Assembly: GCA_022652735.1 (NCBI GenBank)
Contig: JALCRP010000008.1
Location: 1-64,000 of the forward strand
DNA length: 64,000 nucleotides
Origin: Faecalibacterium sp.
GTDB taxonomy: Bacteria; Bacillota; Clostridia; Oscillospirales; Ruminococcaceae
Reading direction: 5' to 3'
The notes beneath the pieces are model-generated. The model was not told the origin of the DNA and ran no database searches. It was given only the letters and a program-made list of their open reading frames with translations. Numbering within the stretch: the first letter of the stretch is position 1; each line of letters starts with the position of its first letter. Below, in pieces: positions 9,101 to 17,357 of this stretch. Both the position numbers and the translations under genes were made by a program.

Positions 9101-10015
9101 TTATTGCATATGCGTCAAAAATTCGACCTGCGCCTGCGGATGGATAAAGCGGCCGATGTTTTTGGTATCGTTTTCCCAATCAAACAAAAGCAGAGGCGAA
9201 CCGGTTGTGGTACGGGCAACACAAATTTCTTTGTACAGCTGTGCTGCTTTTTCCGGCGCGGCACCCGGATGCGTGTAAACACAGAAAAGCGTATGCTGCG
9301 CCAAGACATACAGCCATTCGCTGTCCATCGCGGTATCCATCGTGGCGTCGTCAAGCTGCGCCGTGATGCCATAAAAAACCTTACGGCGCTGCAACAGCTG
9401 CACAGCTGCATGGACGGCATCACTGATCTCCGGCTTGGAAAGCGCAAGCATCGGGATCACGTTAACAATGTCGGCAAAATGCGCAACGGCTTCTTCTGTT
9501 ACGGCTTCCGGCGGCAATATAAGGGCAAAATCGCTGCGGGGATGCACGGCGGCAAGCTTGAGCGCATCGGCCGTAGCGCCGTTAGGGCTGCTTAAAATCC
9601 AAAGGTACTGGCCATGTGCCTCTCCGGCAGCCACATGCGCATCCAGCGCGGCATCACCGGCCGGCGCCACGGTTAGCCAATGGACAGGCTGGCAAGTGTT
9701 TTGCGCGTTCTTTTTCAGCTCCGAGGCGCCGCAGGTTAGTGCGTCGATGCCAAGGTTTACGCCGACGGTACAGATAGCATCCTCGGATACCGTGGAAAGG
9801 GTACGCTGAATCAGCGGATAATACAGATTGTCCGTTTTTTCCAGCAGGCCCTGCGCGAGATCGAAGAAGTGCTTTTGTTCATCACTGTTACAAAGAAAAG
9901 CACACATATCTACATAATTCCGCAGCTGGCGGAAATAATCACGGCTGATGTCGCTGACGGCGCGGTGCGCCAGCCCCAGCGCGTAAACCCGCAGGCTGTT
10001 CAGATCAAAACCCAT
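9101..10015 (-). CDS. Protein of unknown function (304 aa)
   Basis: I do not recognise the family. It is cytoplasmic with no signal peptide. The N-terminal 110 residues are helical (YFRQLRNYVDMCAFLCN) and contain scattered cysteines. The C-terminal two thirds alternate strands and helices in a Rossmann-like way (YLWILSSPNGATADALKLAA, FALILPP, VNVIPMLALSKPEI). ATG 10015 is chosen because GAGGGC lies about 10 bases upstream; an earlier GTG 21 bases upstream overlaps that site. It has its own terminator and stands alone between fprA and an exported protein gene. Confidence 0.7.
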   Translation of the reverse strand: MGFDLNSLRVYALGLAHRAVSDISRDYFRQLRNYVDMCAFLCNSDEQKHFFDLAQGLLEKTDNLYYPLIQRTLSTVSEDAICTVGVNLGIDALTCGASELKKNAQNTCQPVHWLTVAPAGDAALDAHVAAGEAHGQYLWILSSPNGATADALKLAAVHPRSDFALILPPEAVTEEAVAHFADIVNVIPMLALSKPEISDAVHAAVQLLQRRKVFYGITAQLDDATMDTAMDSEWLYVLAQHTLFCVYTHPGAAPEKAAQLYKEICVARTTTGSPLLLFDWENDTKNIGRFIHPQAQVEFLTHMQ

Positions 10016-10172
10016 AACGAAATTGCCCTCTTTCACGTTTTTGCCTTTCTATTATACAATGGCACAGCCCGGCGGGTGTATATACAAACTTGGCGATATG
10101 CCCGATTTCACCGGAATTCTACGTATGCAAAAAGGCATGGGCGGCGACATGGCAAACGGCGGCGCAAGAGTA

Positions 10173-11282
10173 TCAGCCCGATACCGGGAAATAGCCGGCG
10201 CTGCGCAGGCAGGCGGCCCCGGCTTCGCTTTGCAGCCAGGTATACAGGGTACGGGCTGGGCTGCTTTGAGGCTCGTCCGCGCGTAAGGCCACATAGATCG
10301 GGCAGCACAAAGGGTAGCTGCCGTCGGCGACGGTTTTGTCGGTGGGGGCGCAGCCGTCCACGGAAAGAAGGCGCACCGAAGGGCCGGCATACATTTTGGT
10401 CAAATAATAATAGGTGCAAAAGGCAAGCGCGCCGCGGCTGCCATCAAAGGCGGTGGGCACATCCGTAAATTCGCTTTCGTACAGAGGGTACAGCTCCGTC
10501 GGGGGCGTGGCGGGCGCAGCGCCCTGCAGAACAAGATCCAGCAAAAGGCTTTGCGAGGGGCTTCCGCCTACGCATTGGCAGGCTGTGATCGCTTCGTCGG
10601 CGCCGCACACAAGCTGAAGCCATTGTGCCGCGAACGGAGCGCCGGAAGTGTAGGGGAGCATGGCGGCATAGCCCGCAAACGTTTTCAGCTCTCGCAAATG
10701 GGTATCATACAGGATGGCAAAAGAGGCGTCCGGCGTACCGGCGGTGCCCCATCCGGCGAGGCAATAGACATCCGGCGTGACAGAAAAAAAGGCACTGGCG
10801 CCGTCGGGTACGCTGCGGATTTCGCCCGTTGTAAGCTGTACAAGGCGGCAATCTGTGCACAAGGCGGCAGGGTTTGCGGCAGAATCCTCGGCAGAGGCCG
10901 CGCTGCCGCAGCGTACCGTCAAAAGCCAGCCGCCGCATAGCGTTTCCGGGTATTCATTTGGCGCGCAGGTGTATATCTCCTGCCCGGCTGCATCGTAAAT
11001 GCGGCGCACATACTGCGTGGCGCCTTCCGGCGCGGCGGCAACATAGTATTCCGCCTTTTTGGTGGTGTCGTCTGCCAGCAGATAGGCCATCCCATGCGCG
11101 GGGGCTGTATACAAAACATCTGCGCCGCAAAAATTCGCAATCGCATGAAACCGCCCCCTATCTGTCCAGTTATACGAGCGGCCGGGCACAAATATTGCAC
11201 AAAAAAGCGATGGGAAAAGGAAAAACAGAGGCATACACCAAAAAATGCGAAAAAGAGTGTTCTTTCCGCACGACAAAAACAA
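10173..11282 (-). CDS. Exported protein with PstS-like C-terminal module
   Basis: A 369-residue protein with an N-terminal hydrophobic export signal (IFWCMPLFFLFPSLFCAIF). The middle is Cys- and Ala-rich and unassigned. The last 100 residues resemble the closing segment of phosphate-type binding proteins: APTDKTVADGSYPLCCPIYV followed by WLQSEAGAACLRSAGYFPV. No lipobox or pst transporter genes are nearby. The start is TTG 11282 with AGGGAA five bases upstream; ATG 11234 is an alternative that would keep a shorter signal. It may be a divergent binding or sensor protein. Confidence 0.6.
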   Translation of the reverse strand: MFLSCGKNTLFRIFWCMPLFFLFPSLFCAIFVPGRSYNWTDRGRFHAIANFCGADVLYTAPAHGMAYLLADDTTKKAEYYVAAAPEGATQYVRRIYDAAGQEIYTCAPNEYPETLCGGWLLTVRCGSAASAEDSAANPAALCTDCRLVQLTTGEIRSVPDGASAFFSVTPDVYCLAGWGTAGTPDASFAILYDTHLRELKTFAGYAAMLPYTSGAPFAAQWLQLVCGADEAITACQCVGGSPSQSLLLDLVLQGAAPATPPTELYPLYESEFTDVPTAFDGSRGALAFCTYYYLTKMYAGPSVRLLSVDGCAPTDKTVADGSYPLCCPIYVALRADEPQSSPARTLYTWLQSEAGAACLRSAGYFPVSG

Positions 11283-11340
11283 TTCAGTTCCCTAAATTGC
11301 CGCGGATTCTATGCACAATGCTCGGATTTCTTACGTATCC

Positions 11341-11368
11341 TTGCAAATTATTTTGCCAGTGGTATAAT
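11341..11368 (+). promoter_or_regulatory. Promoter of the ricin-lectin gene
   Basis: TTGCAA (11341-11346) and TATAAT (11363-11368) are 16 bases apart, about 55 bases before the start codon. Confidence 0.7.
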
Positions 11369-11422
11369 TATCCAAAAGCAAAAGCTGCTTTTTGTGTATT
11401 TTGTTGTTTGGAGGAAAAGAAC

Positions 11423-12103
11423 ATGAAAAAGGTTGCACAGACGCTGATTGTGGCGGATTCGTATTATACGATCGCAAATGCCTCCGGCAAAGTGATGGAA
11501 GGCATGGACAGCAAAGAAAACGGCGCAGCGGTAAAGCTGGGCAATGATGCCCATAAGCCGACGCAGGAATGGTCCTTCTTGCGCGTGGGCGAGGGCGTTT
11601 ATCGCATCCGCAACCGCGGTACCGGCAAGATGCTTGACCTTATGATGGGCGGCACGGCGGATGGCACATGGCTGCATCAATGGGAAGACGCAAACTGCTC
11701 CTCTCAGATGTGGATCGTCGAGCCGACAAATGACGGCCGGGTGAAGCTTCGGGCGCAGATGGCCAGCGGAAAGTGTATCGATGTTGTAGGCATGAGCAGC
11801 GAGGCCGGCGCCCGCCTGCAGATTTGGCAGGATGTAAACGGAGAGAATCAGCTTTGGAAGATTTCCCCGGCCGTCGAGAAAAAGGCGCATGCCTATGCCC
11901 CGAAGGCTGGCGTAAAAGCAGAAAAGGCCCCGGTAAAAGCGGAAACGAAAAAGCCTGCCGTAAAGGAAGAAGCCAAGGCCCCGGCTGTAAAAGAGCTGAC
12001 CCCCGAAAAGACCCCGGCCGCTGCGGCAAAGGCCCCGGCCGCGAAGGCGGAAGCGCCGAAAGCAGCCGCCGGGCGCCACATCGGGAAAAAGCGCCGCCGC
12101 TAA
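11423..12103 (+). CDS. Ricin-type beta-trefoil lectin with basic Ala/Lys/Pro tail
   Basis: A 226-residue protein in two parts. Residues about 10-148 form a ricin B-like beta-trefoil with three Q-x-W repeats (Q48-E-W50, Q95-M-W97, Q143-L-W145), a sugar-binding fold. Residues 150-226 are a low-complexity tail of KAPA/KAEK-type repeats ending in GRHIGKKRRR, like bacterial histone-H1-like tails. There is no signal peptide, which is odd for a lectin. GGAGG sits 9 bases before ATG 11423. It is monocistronic, with its own promoter and terminator. The tail suggests binding to nucleic acid or another polyanion; the function is unknown. Confidence 0.8.
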   Translation: MKKVAQTLIVADSYYTIANASGKVMEGMDSKENGAAVKLGNDAHKPTQEWSFLRVGEGVYRIRNRGTGKMLDLMMGGTADGTWLHQWEDANCSSQMWIVEPTNDGRVKLRAQMASGKCIDVVGMSSEAGARLQIWQDVNGENQLWKISPAVEKKAHAYAPKAGVKAEKAPVKAETKKPAVKEEAKAPAVKELTPEKTPAAAAKAPAAKAEAPKAAAGRHIGKKRRR

Positions 12104-12173
12104 AGCTTTTCCTTGCGGGCAAAGCGGCAGCGGATGAATCTCAATCGGCTTGCGAAAATACATAAAAAACGGA

Positions 12174-12212
12174 AAAGGCCCCGGCATCTGTTTTGGATGC
12201 CGGGGCCTTTTT
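12174..12212. terminator. Strong bidirectional terminator
   Basis: A 15-bp stem (AAAGGCCCCGGCATC / GATGCCGGGGCCTTT) flanked by A and T tracts separates the convergent lectin and acetyltransferase genes. Confidence 0.85.
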
Positions 12213-12286
12213 CGATTGCGGCCGCGCTGCGCGCTTTTTTTGCGGAAAACGTAGGCGCATGCGGATAAAAACGGGCTTGCCGCCGT

Positions 12287-13339
12287 TTATTTCTCGGCAG
12301 GCAGATTCGGGCGATCCTGATCGCCGTCGGCCTTAAACAGCACAAACTGCGCCGGGGCGCTGGTGAAATAGTAGTATTCCGTATTCTCCAAAAGCGGCGG
12401 CGTAAGATAATTCGGGATAATCGTGCCATCGCCTTCTTTGCGCTCAGAAAAACCTGCGGCGGCAAAAACTGCGGCTGGGATGCCAGCGCAGTAGCACTCG
12501 GCATATTCTGCGCCGGCGGTTTGCAGCAGGCCGTCCAGCGCCGCGCCGATGCGGGGCAAAATGGCGTCCTCGCCGATAAAATCCACAAGGCGCAGCACCG
12601 CAATCTCACCGTGCGCGCCGCTTTGTACCGTGCGCGTAACGAGATAGGCCAGCAGCCGGCCTTTTTCGTGGATGCTCCATACATCATACGCCAGATGCGG
12701 AAAATCAAAATAGCGCCGTGTCAGATACCAAAGATCTTTGTGGGGCGTATGCGGGGTAGGCGGCAGGCCAAGCCCCTCTAGGCGCGTCACGGTGGAAACG
12801 CGGTCAAGCACGAGATCGCCGCTTACGGGCAAAATGACAGGGCAAAAAACATTTGGGTCGGCCCCGGCGGGCACGGCAGGCTTCGCCAGCCGATATGCCG
12901 CTGCACACGGGCGCGGCGCCAAGCGGTAATAGTGCGGGATGCGCGCCGCCTCCCAGCCGAGAAAGCGGTAAAGCACACAAGTGTTGGCGCGGATATTATT
13001 GCAGGCCACAAGGCGCGCATGCGTCAGCGCGGGCAGAGCATTCATCAGCTCAAGGCCAACGCCGTTTTCGCCTTTTACCGCCACCCAGACGCTGGCCCAA
13101 ATATCCGGCGTATCGCTGTGGTTGGCGAGAATGTACCCGCAGACGGCCAGCAGGCGGCCGCCGCGCTCGGCGACGACAAACTGCAGCTGCTCGCCGCAGT
13201 AGTAATGCGTAAACCACTCCGGGCGGTTGACAAGGGGAAGCTTCCAATCAAAGTTTTGATTGATGAAATCGAGGATGCGCCCGCGCTCGGAAAGTTCCGC
13301 ACAGCGAAACACCGGCGCGCTTTTTTCGGTATCAGACAA
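12287..13339 (-). CDS. GNAT-like acetyltransferase at the end of the FkbH/ACP operon
   Basis: A 350-residue protein. The N-terminal half is GNAT-like, with a predicted acetyl-CoA loop (ENGVGLELMNAL, about residues 110-121) after the strand VVAERGGRLLAVCGYI. The C-terminal half repeats an acyltransferase-like layout without a clear motif. The start is TTG 13339, which overlaps the stop of the SDR gene (ATTGTCTGA) and has GGGGGAAG about 6 bases upstream. This coupling makes it the last gene of the operon. It may transfer the ACP-bound acyl product to an amine; acceptor and donor are not visible. Confidence 0.7.
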   Translation of the reverse strand: MSDTEKSAPVFRCAELSERGRILDFINQNFDWKLPLVNRPEWFTHYYCGEQLQFVVAERGGRLLAVCGYILANHSDTPDIWASVWVAVKGENGVGLELMNALPALTHARLVACNNIRANTCVLYRFLGWEAARIPHYYRLAPRPCAAAYRLAKPAVPAGADPNVFCPVILPVSGDLVLDRVSTVTRLEGLGLPPTPHTPHKDLWYLTRRYFDFPHLAYDVWSIHEKGRLLAYLVTRTVQSGAHGEIAVLRLVDFIGEDAILPRIGAALDGLLQTAGAEYAECYCAGIPAAVFAAAGFSERKEGDGTIIPNYLTPPLLENTEYYYFTSAPAQFVLFKADGDQDRPNLPAEK

Positions 13340-14075
13340 TGGCGCTTCCCCCTGTAACAGGCAGCGTGACGCCTGTGATAAAGGCGGCCTCATCGCTGAG
13401 CAAGAAAGCCATCGCCGGCACAACATCGCTTACGCGGCAGTTGCGGCCCATCGGGTTATCGGCGGCTGCGGCCTGCACGATAAGATCCGGCGTATCTTTC
13501 AGAAAGTTCGTCTCCATCATGCTCGGGGCAACACAGTTTACCGTTACGCCCGCAGAAGCATATTCTACGGCAAGGCTTTTTACAAGGCCGCCGAGCGCGC
13601 TTTTCGCCATCACGTAGGCTGTCATGTTTTTCGGCGGGCAGCCGATCGTGTAGCTCGTCTGGATGAATAGCACCCGCCCGAACTTTGCTTTTGCCATCTG
13701 CGGCACGAAGGCCTTGCAGATGTGCACGGCACTTTTGACAGAGACGTTCAGATCAAGATCAAAGCGCGCCTCGTCGAAATTTTTGAATTTCGTGTTGATG
13801 GCGCGCAGCGCGGGCAGATGAATAATATGGGTCGGCGTCGGATAGGTGGCGGTGACATCGCGTACAAAAGCGTCCAGCGCCTCTGCGCTCGTCAAATCGA
13901 CATCATACGGATGGATGACGCCCGGATTGGCTTGGCACAGATCGGCGATGCGCGCCAAATCGCCCGAGCCCTGCGCAATGATGCAGTCGCCCTGCGAAAA
14001 ATCAGCCAGCAAATGCTCCATCAGCGCGTGGCCCACATCCGAAGATGCGCCGGTAATCAAATAGGTTTTTGACAT
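13332..14075 (-). CDS. Short-chain dehydrogenase/reductase (FabG-like)
   Basis: A 247-residue Rossmann-fold SDR. The cofactor loop is TGASSDVG (9-16) and the catalytic residues are Asn110, Ser141, Tyr154 and Lys158 (YVMAK). The usual NNAG motif is replaced by HLPAL. The C-terminal signature ITGVTLPVTGG is conserved. In this ACP operon it most likely reduces a beta-keto or oxidises a hydroxyacyl group on the carrier protein. ATG 14075 has GGAGTG upstream. It overlaps the acetyltransferase start by 8 bases. Confidence 0.85.
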   Translation of the reverse strand: MSKTYLITGASSDVGHALMEHLLADFSQGDCIIAQGSGDLARIADLCQANPGVIHPYDVDLTSAEALDAFVRDVTATYPTPTHIIHLPALRAINTKFKNFDEARFDLDLNVSVKSAVHICKAFVPQMAKAKFGRVLFIQTSYTIGCPPKNMTAYVMAKSALGGLVKSLAVEYASAGVTVNCVAPSMMETNFLKDTPDLIVQAAAADNPMGRNCRVSDVVPAMAFLLSDEAAFITGVTLPVTGGSAIV

Positions 14076-14183
14076 AAGAAAACACTCCTTTTGGATATGC
14101 GGCCGCGGGAAAGGGCGGCCGCAGCGCGGCAAAGCCGGCAGAAGAATCGACATGTGCCGGGCAAACGGGCAAAACCGCCGCTT

Positions 14184-14612
14184 TTATTCGGCCAAGCCCG
14201 CTTTATATAGGCCGCGCGTCACCTTTTTACCGTCCTGATTCGTGATACTATATTTCACCGTGATCTCACGGAACGTCTCGTTGCATTCTTCCACGGTGCC
14301 CGTTACGGTGAGAACATCCCCGATAAAAACGGGCCGCACAAACTTGGCGTCAACCTCGTGCAGCAGGCAGTGTGCGCCCGGCAGATAGACGCCTGCCAGC
14401 GTCGAAACCATAGATGCGCCCAGCATGCCGTACACAACGCGCCCCGGATAGCCGCGGCCCGCCGCATACGCGGCATCCCGGTGGATGGGCGAACAATCGC
14501 CCGTCAGGGCGTAAAACTGCGCCATTTTTTCTTCCGTGACGGTTACGGTAAACTGCTCTTTTTGGCCCGGGGCCAGCTGGGCGAAAGTATAGGTTTTTAC
14601 GTTGCTTTCCAT
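14184..14612 (-). CDS. MaoC-like (R)-enoyl-thioester hydratase
   Basis: A 142-residue single hotdog-fold protein. The hydratase catalytic pair is visible in TGDCSPIHRD (Asp39, His44), matching the D-x-N-P-x-H family pattern with Ser for Asn. It should add or remove water on a short acyl-thioester. GGAGG precedes ATG 14612. It sits between the ACP and SDR genes, the order expected for a short reductive acyl cycle. A hairpin with a T tract separates it from the ACP gene and could lower its expression. Confidence 0.88.
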   Translation of the reverse strand: MESNVKTYTFAQLAPGQKEQFTVTVTEEKMAQFYALTGDCSPIHRDAAYAAGRGYPGRVVYGMLGASMVSTLAGVYLPGAHCLLHEVDAKFVRPVFIGDVLTVTGTVEECNETFREITVKYSITNQDGKKVTRGLYKAGLAE

Positions 14613-14657
14613 AAATCCTCCTTGGCGGTTTCGCCGGGCGGGCACAGCCCGCATACC

Positions 14658-14690
14658 AAAAACGCACACCGCCCCGAAGACAGTGTGCGT
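14658..14690 (-). terminator. Hairpin between ACP and MaoC genes (partial terminator)
   Basis: On the minus strand an 8-bp stem (ACGCACAC / GTGTGCGT) is followed at once by Ts. It lies inside the operon, so it may attenuate downstream genes rather than end the transcript. Confidence 0.55.
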
Positions 14691-14703
14691 CGATCGCCAA
14701 AAC

Positions 14704-14946
14704 TCAGCCGGCCATGCGCTCGATCAGATCGAGCAGGTCGCCGACATTCTTCAGCCCGCGGACATCTTCCAGCTTGAATTTCAGGCTGAACTTTTTCTCG
14801 ATGGCCGTCAGCAGATTGATCTGCTCAAGGCTGTCCCAGTCCTCGATGTCGTCGGCGCAGGTTTCGCGCGTAAGCACGAGAGTGTCATCATCGAAATTGT
14901 CGCGGAAAATCTGCTGTACGGCATCAAAAATCGTCTGTTTCTCCAT
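14704..14946 (-). CDS. Acyl carrier protein (operon-specific)
   Basis: An 80-residue acidic four-helix carrier protein. The phosphopantetheine serine is in DWDSLEQINLL. It is not the housekeeping acpP context, since no fab genes adjoin it. ATG 14946 has GGAG 8 bases upstream. With the FkbH-like enzyme directly upstream it probably carries a glyceryl or related acyl group. Confidence 0.9.
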   Translation of the reverse strand: MEKQTIFDAVQQIFRDNFDDDTLVLTRETCADDIEDWDSLEQINLLTAIEKKFSLKFKLEDVRGLKNVGDLLDLIERMAG

Positions 14947-15050
14947 CCTGATTTCTCCTCTTTTTTGTTCTGTATAAGTTGGCTTGCATTTTTTTGTTTT
15001 CGCCCGCCGCAAAGGCGGGGCAAAACGCACTTCGGGCGCCCGGCGGGTAT

Positions 15051-16835
15051 TTATACGCGCCGAATCTCCATCACAGTGCACTGCGGGGCATAATCGGCCG
15101 GGATCGTAAATTCGTATTCCTTGTTGCCGGCCGCATCCTCGCATTTTAAGGCAAACCCGATTGTAGCATAAAAGTCTTTCACGAGCAAGTTTTTCGCCGT
15201 GGGATAGTAGTGGCCGCGCAGCGTTTTTACGCCCATCGCGGCGGCGTCCTCCACAAGGCGGTCGCACATGGCTTTTTCAAGGTCGCGCTTTAGCACACGG
15301 CAGCTCATTACCCACAGATCAATATCCATCGCGTCGCCCTGCTTATGGCCGATCACGATAGAAACGAGGCCGTTATCGCCGAACTTGTCGATCAGGCGGC
15401 CGTACAGGGTAACATAATCCGGGCTGCCGATCAGGCTTTCCACCTCGGCGGCCGTATAGCGGCGCGTGGTGAGGTTGAACTGATTCGATTTGTTAATCAG
15501 CTGCGTGATACGCTCGGCATGCGGGGCGTCAAAATGGCCGAACTCACCGCGCATGGCAAGGCTTTTCAGGTAATCGGCATAATCGCCGAAAGAGGCCTGC
15601 AGCTCGGCGCGCTGGGCATTTTCCTTGTACATCTCGGCGCGCTTGCGGTCGTCGGCGGAAAGCGTCGTTACCTCAAAATAGCCGCTGCGGTCGATAGCTT
15701 TAATGTAATCCTCAGGCGCGCCCAGCTCCGGCACGGCGACGCCGGGTACCTGCTGGCGGATAATCTCGCGCTCGGCCGGGTTATCATCGATAAACACAAA
15801 GCTGTCGGGGAAAATGTTGATCTGCTTTGCCATCGCCACAAGGTTTTGGCTTTTCGGCTCCCAGTTGGCCTTGAAGCAGATAAAATCTTCTTTTTTCAAA
15901 ACGCTGTCGGCGCGGGCAAAACCCGCTTCGGCATTTGTTGCTTCGTTTTTGCTGTCGACATTCAGCAGCACACCCAGCGCGGAAAGCTCCTTGAGATACT
16001 GCTGAAATTCGGTATAAGCCATGCCTGCGGGCGTCTCGAGGCCCATCGTAATGCCTTCCGGCCCGTCGTCGCCGATCACGCCGCCCCAAAGGGTGTTGTC
16101 CAAATCGAGCGCGAGGGCCTTTTTGTTGCGGCCCAACAGGCTTTTCACAATGTTGGCGACGCTTTGCGCCAGATACGGCAGCTTGTCCAGCGCGCAGGGA
16201 TATTTGTAGGCATACCATGCCGTCTGATCGCTGAAAGCGTCCATGCCGTGCTGTGCCTGTAAATAGGCCAAATCGTTCAGATACAGGTTTGGCGTAGTAT
16301 CTGCGGCCTCGGCCAAAATGGCGTTCAGGCGGCGCACAAAGCGAACCCGCCCGGCGGGCGAGGTGGCTTCGCTGCTGCCCATGACACGGTAGGGCGGAAG
16401 CTCGAAGTTGTTCAAAATCACCGGGCAGCCCAGCGCAAGGCCCGCCTTGGCGGCCTGCAAAAAGCGGCCGGCCTCGGCTTGGGCCAGCTTTTCGGCGGAT
16501 GCGGCAGTATCGCCGGGCAGCGGCCAGTTTTTGATGTTGCGCATGCTGGTGTGGATATACAGCACATCCGGCGCAAAGGCTTTCAGGCTGCCGTCGTCAA
16601 ACAGCAGGTTTTCGTAAAAAAGAGCATAGCCGCCCTGATAAAATTCGGGGCGAAGCCCGTTTGCCAGCAAAAAAAGCTCGAGTATATCCTGAAAAACGCC
16701 CACGGTGACGCCGCTCAGGATGGCAATTTTTTTTGGCACAAGGTCCTCTTTGGCGGAAAGCTCCCGTTTCAGCGCACGCTTCTTTTGCAGGATAAGCGAT
16801 GCATCAAACGGATAATCCAGAATATTGACAGCCAT
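15051..16835 (-). CDS. FkbH-like HAD-IIIC acyl-ACP loading enzyme
   Basis: A 594-residue protein: an N-terminal SGNH-like region (about 35-230), a HAD-IIIC core with the nucleophile motif DLDNTLWGG (Asp244, Asp246) and a second motif VFIDDNPAE, and a C-terminal acetyltransferase-like domain (LWVMSCRVLKR, then YYPTAKN). FkbH homologues dephosphorylate 1,3-bisphosphoglycerate and load D-glyceryl onto an ACP. GGGAGG precedes ATG 16835. It is the first gene of the minus-strand operon; the ACP is 104 bases on. The actual substrate is inferred from the family. Confidence 0.88.
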   Translation of the reverse strand: MAVNILDYPFDASLILQKKRALKRELSAKEDLVPKKIAILSGVTVGVFQDILELFLLANGLRPEFYQGGYALFYENLLFDDGSLKAFAPDVLYIHTSMRNIKNWPLPGDTAASAEKLAQAEAGRFLQAAKAGLALGCPVILNNFELPPYRVMGSSEATSPAGRVRFVRRLNAILAEAADTTPNLYLNDLAYLQAQHGMDAFSDQTAWYAYKYPCALDKLPYLAQSVANIVKSLLGRNKKALALDLDNTLWGGVIGDDGPEGITMGLETPAGMAYTEFQQYLKELSALGVLLNVDSKNEATNAEAGFARADSVLKKEDFICFKANWEPKSQNLVAMAKQINIFPDSFVFIDDNPAEREIIRQQVPGVAVPELGAPEDYIKAIDRSGYFEVTTLSADDRKRAEMYKENAQRAELQASFGDYADYLKSLAMRGEFGHFDAPHAERITQLINKSNQFNLTTRRYTAAEVESLIGSPDYVTLYGRLIDKFGDNGLVSIVIGHKQGDAMDIDLWVMSCRVLKRDLEKAMCDRLVEDAAAMGVKTLRGHYYPTAKNLLVKDFYATIGFALKCEDAAGNKEYEFTIPADYAPQCTVMEIRRV

Positions 16836-16907
16836 TTTGCGGCCTCCCGATCTTTATACTTTCTTTTATTTATAGCATATCCGTTTTTGTACCGCAAGAG
16901 CGGGCCT

Positions 16908-17210
16908 TCAGGCGCCGAGGTCCTCAAGCAGGCTTTCCAGCGCGGTATCGCCGTAGACGCGCATGCCGCTTTTTAGCCGCAGCGCATCGCCTTCGGGCAG
17001 CAGATTGACATAAATATCATAGACGGCCAGCGGCGTATCGCTGCCGGCGGCATAAACGGCCACACGGCCGCCGGTATCCCGCAGCTCATAGGCAGATTGT
17101 GACGAGGCGGCATTTTGCGGGAAAAACAGCGGGGCCGTCATGGCGAAAACGCCGGCCGCGATGCCACCTACGCATAAAACCATGATGCAGGCAAGAAAAA
17201 AACGTTTCAT
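16908..17210 (-). CDS. BofC C-terminal-domain-like exported protein
   Basis: A 100-residue protein with an N-terminal membrane anchor (FFLACIMVLCVGGIAAGVFAM) and an extracytoplasmic domain (YELRDTGGRVAVYAAGSD ... VYDIYVNLLPEGD ... SGMRVYGD) that matches my memory of BofC C-terminal domains. BofC restrains SpoIVB in the sigma-K checkpoint of spore formers. ATG 17210 is used because AAAGGAG lies just upstream; the earlier TTG contains that site. It is divergent from the penicillin-binding protein gene. Confidence 0.65.
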   Translation of the reverse strand: MKRFFLACIMVLCVGGIAAGVFAMTAPLFFPQNAASSQSAYELRDTGGRVAVYAAGSDTPLAVYDIYVNLLPEGDALRLKSGMRVYGDTALESLLEDLGA

Positions 17211-17317
17211 ACAAAAGGGCACTCCTTTCTGCAAAGAGGATGCCCGAAAAAGCGCCGCGCTAGACGGAAAAGATGATATTTGCGAAGGCAGGCTGTACTT
17301 TCCGGGCGGGAATGTGT

Positions 17318-17323
17318 TATACT
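17318..17323 (+). promoter_or_regulatory. Possible -10 box of the penicillin-binding protein gene
   Basis: TATACT at 17318-17323 lies in the divergent intergenic region and is followed by a second TATACT. No good -35 box is visible. If used, it places the mRNA start near 17330, downstream of the first TTG of the reading frame. Confidence 0.4.
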
Positions 17324-17357
17324 ATCCTATACTAGTGTTTTCCTGCCCGCAGCGTGT

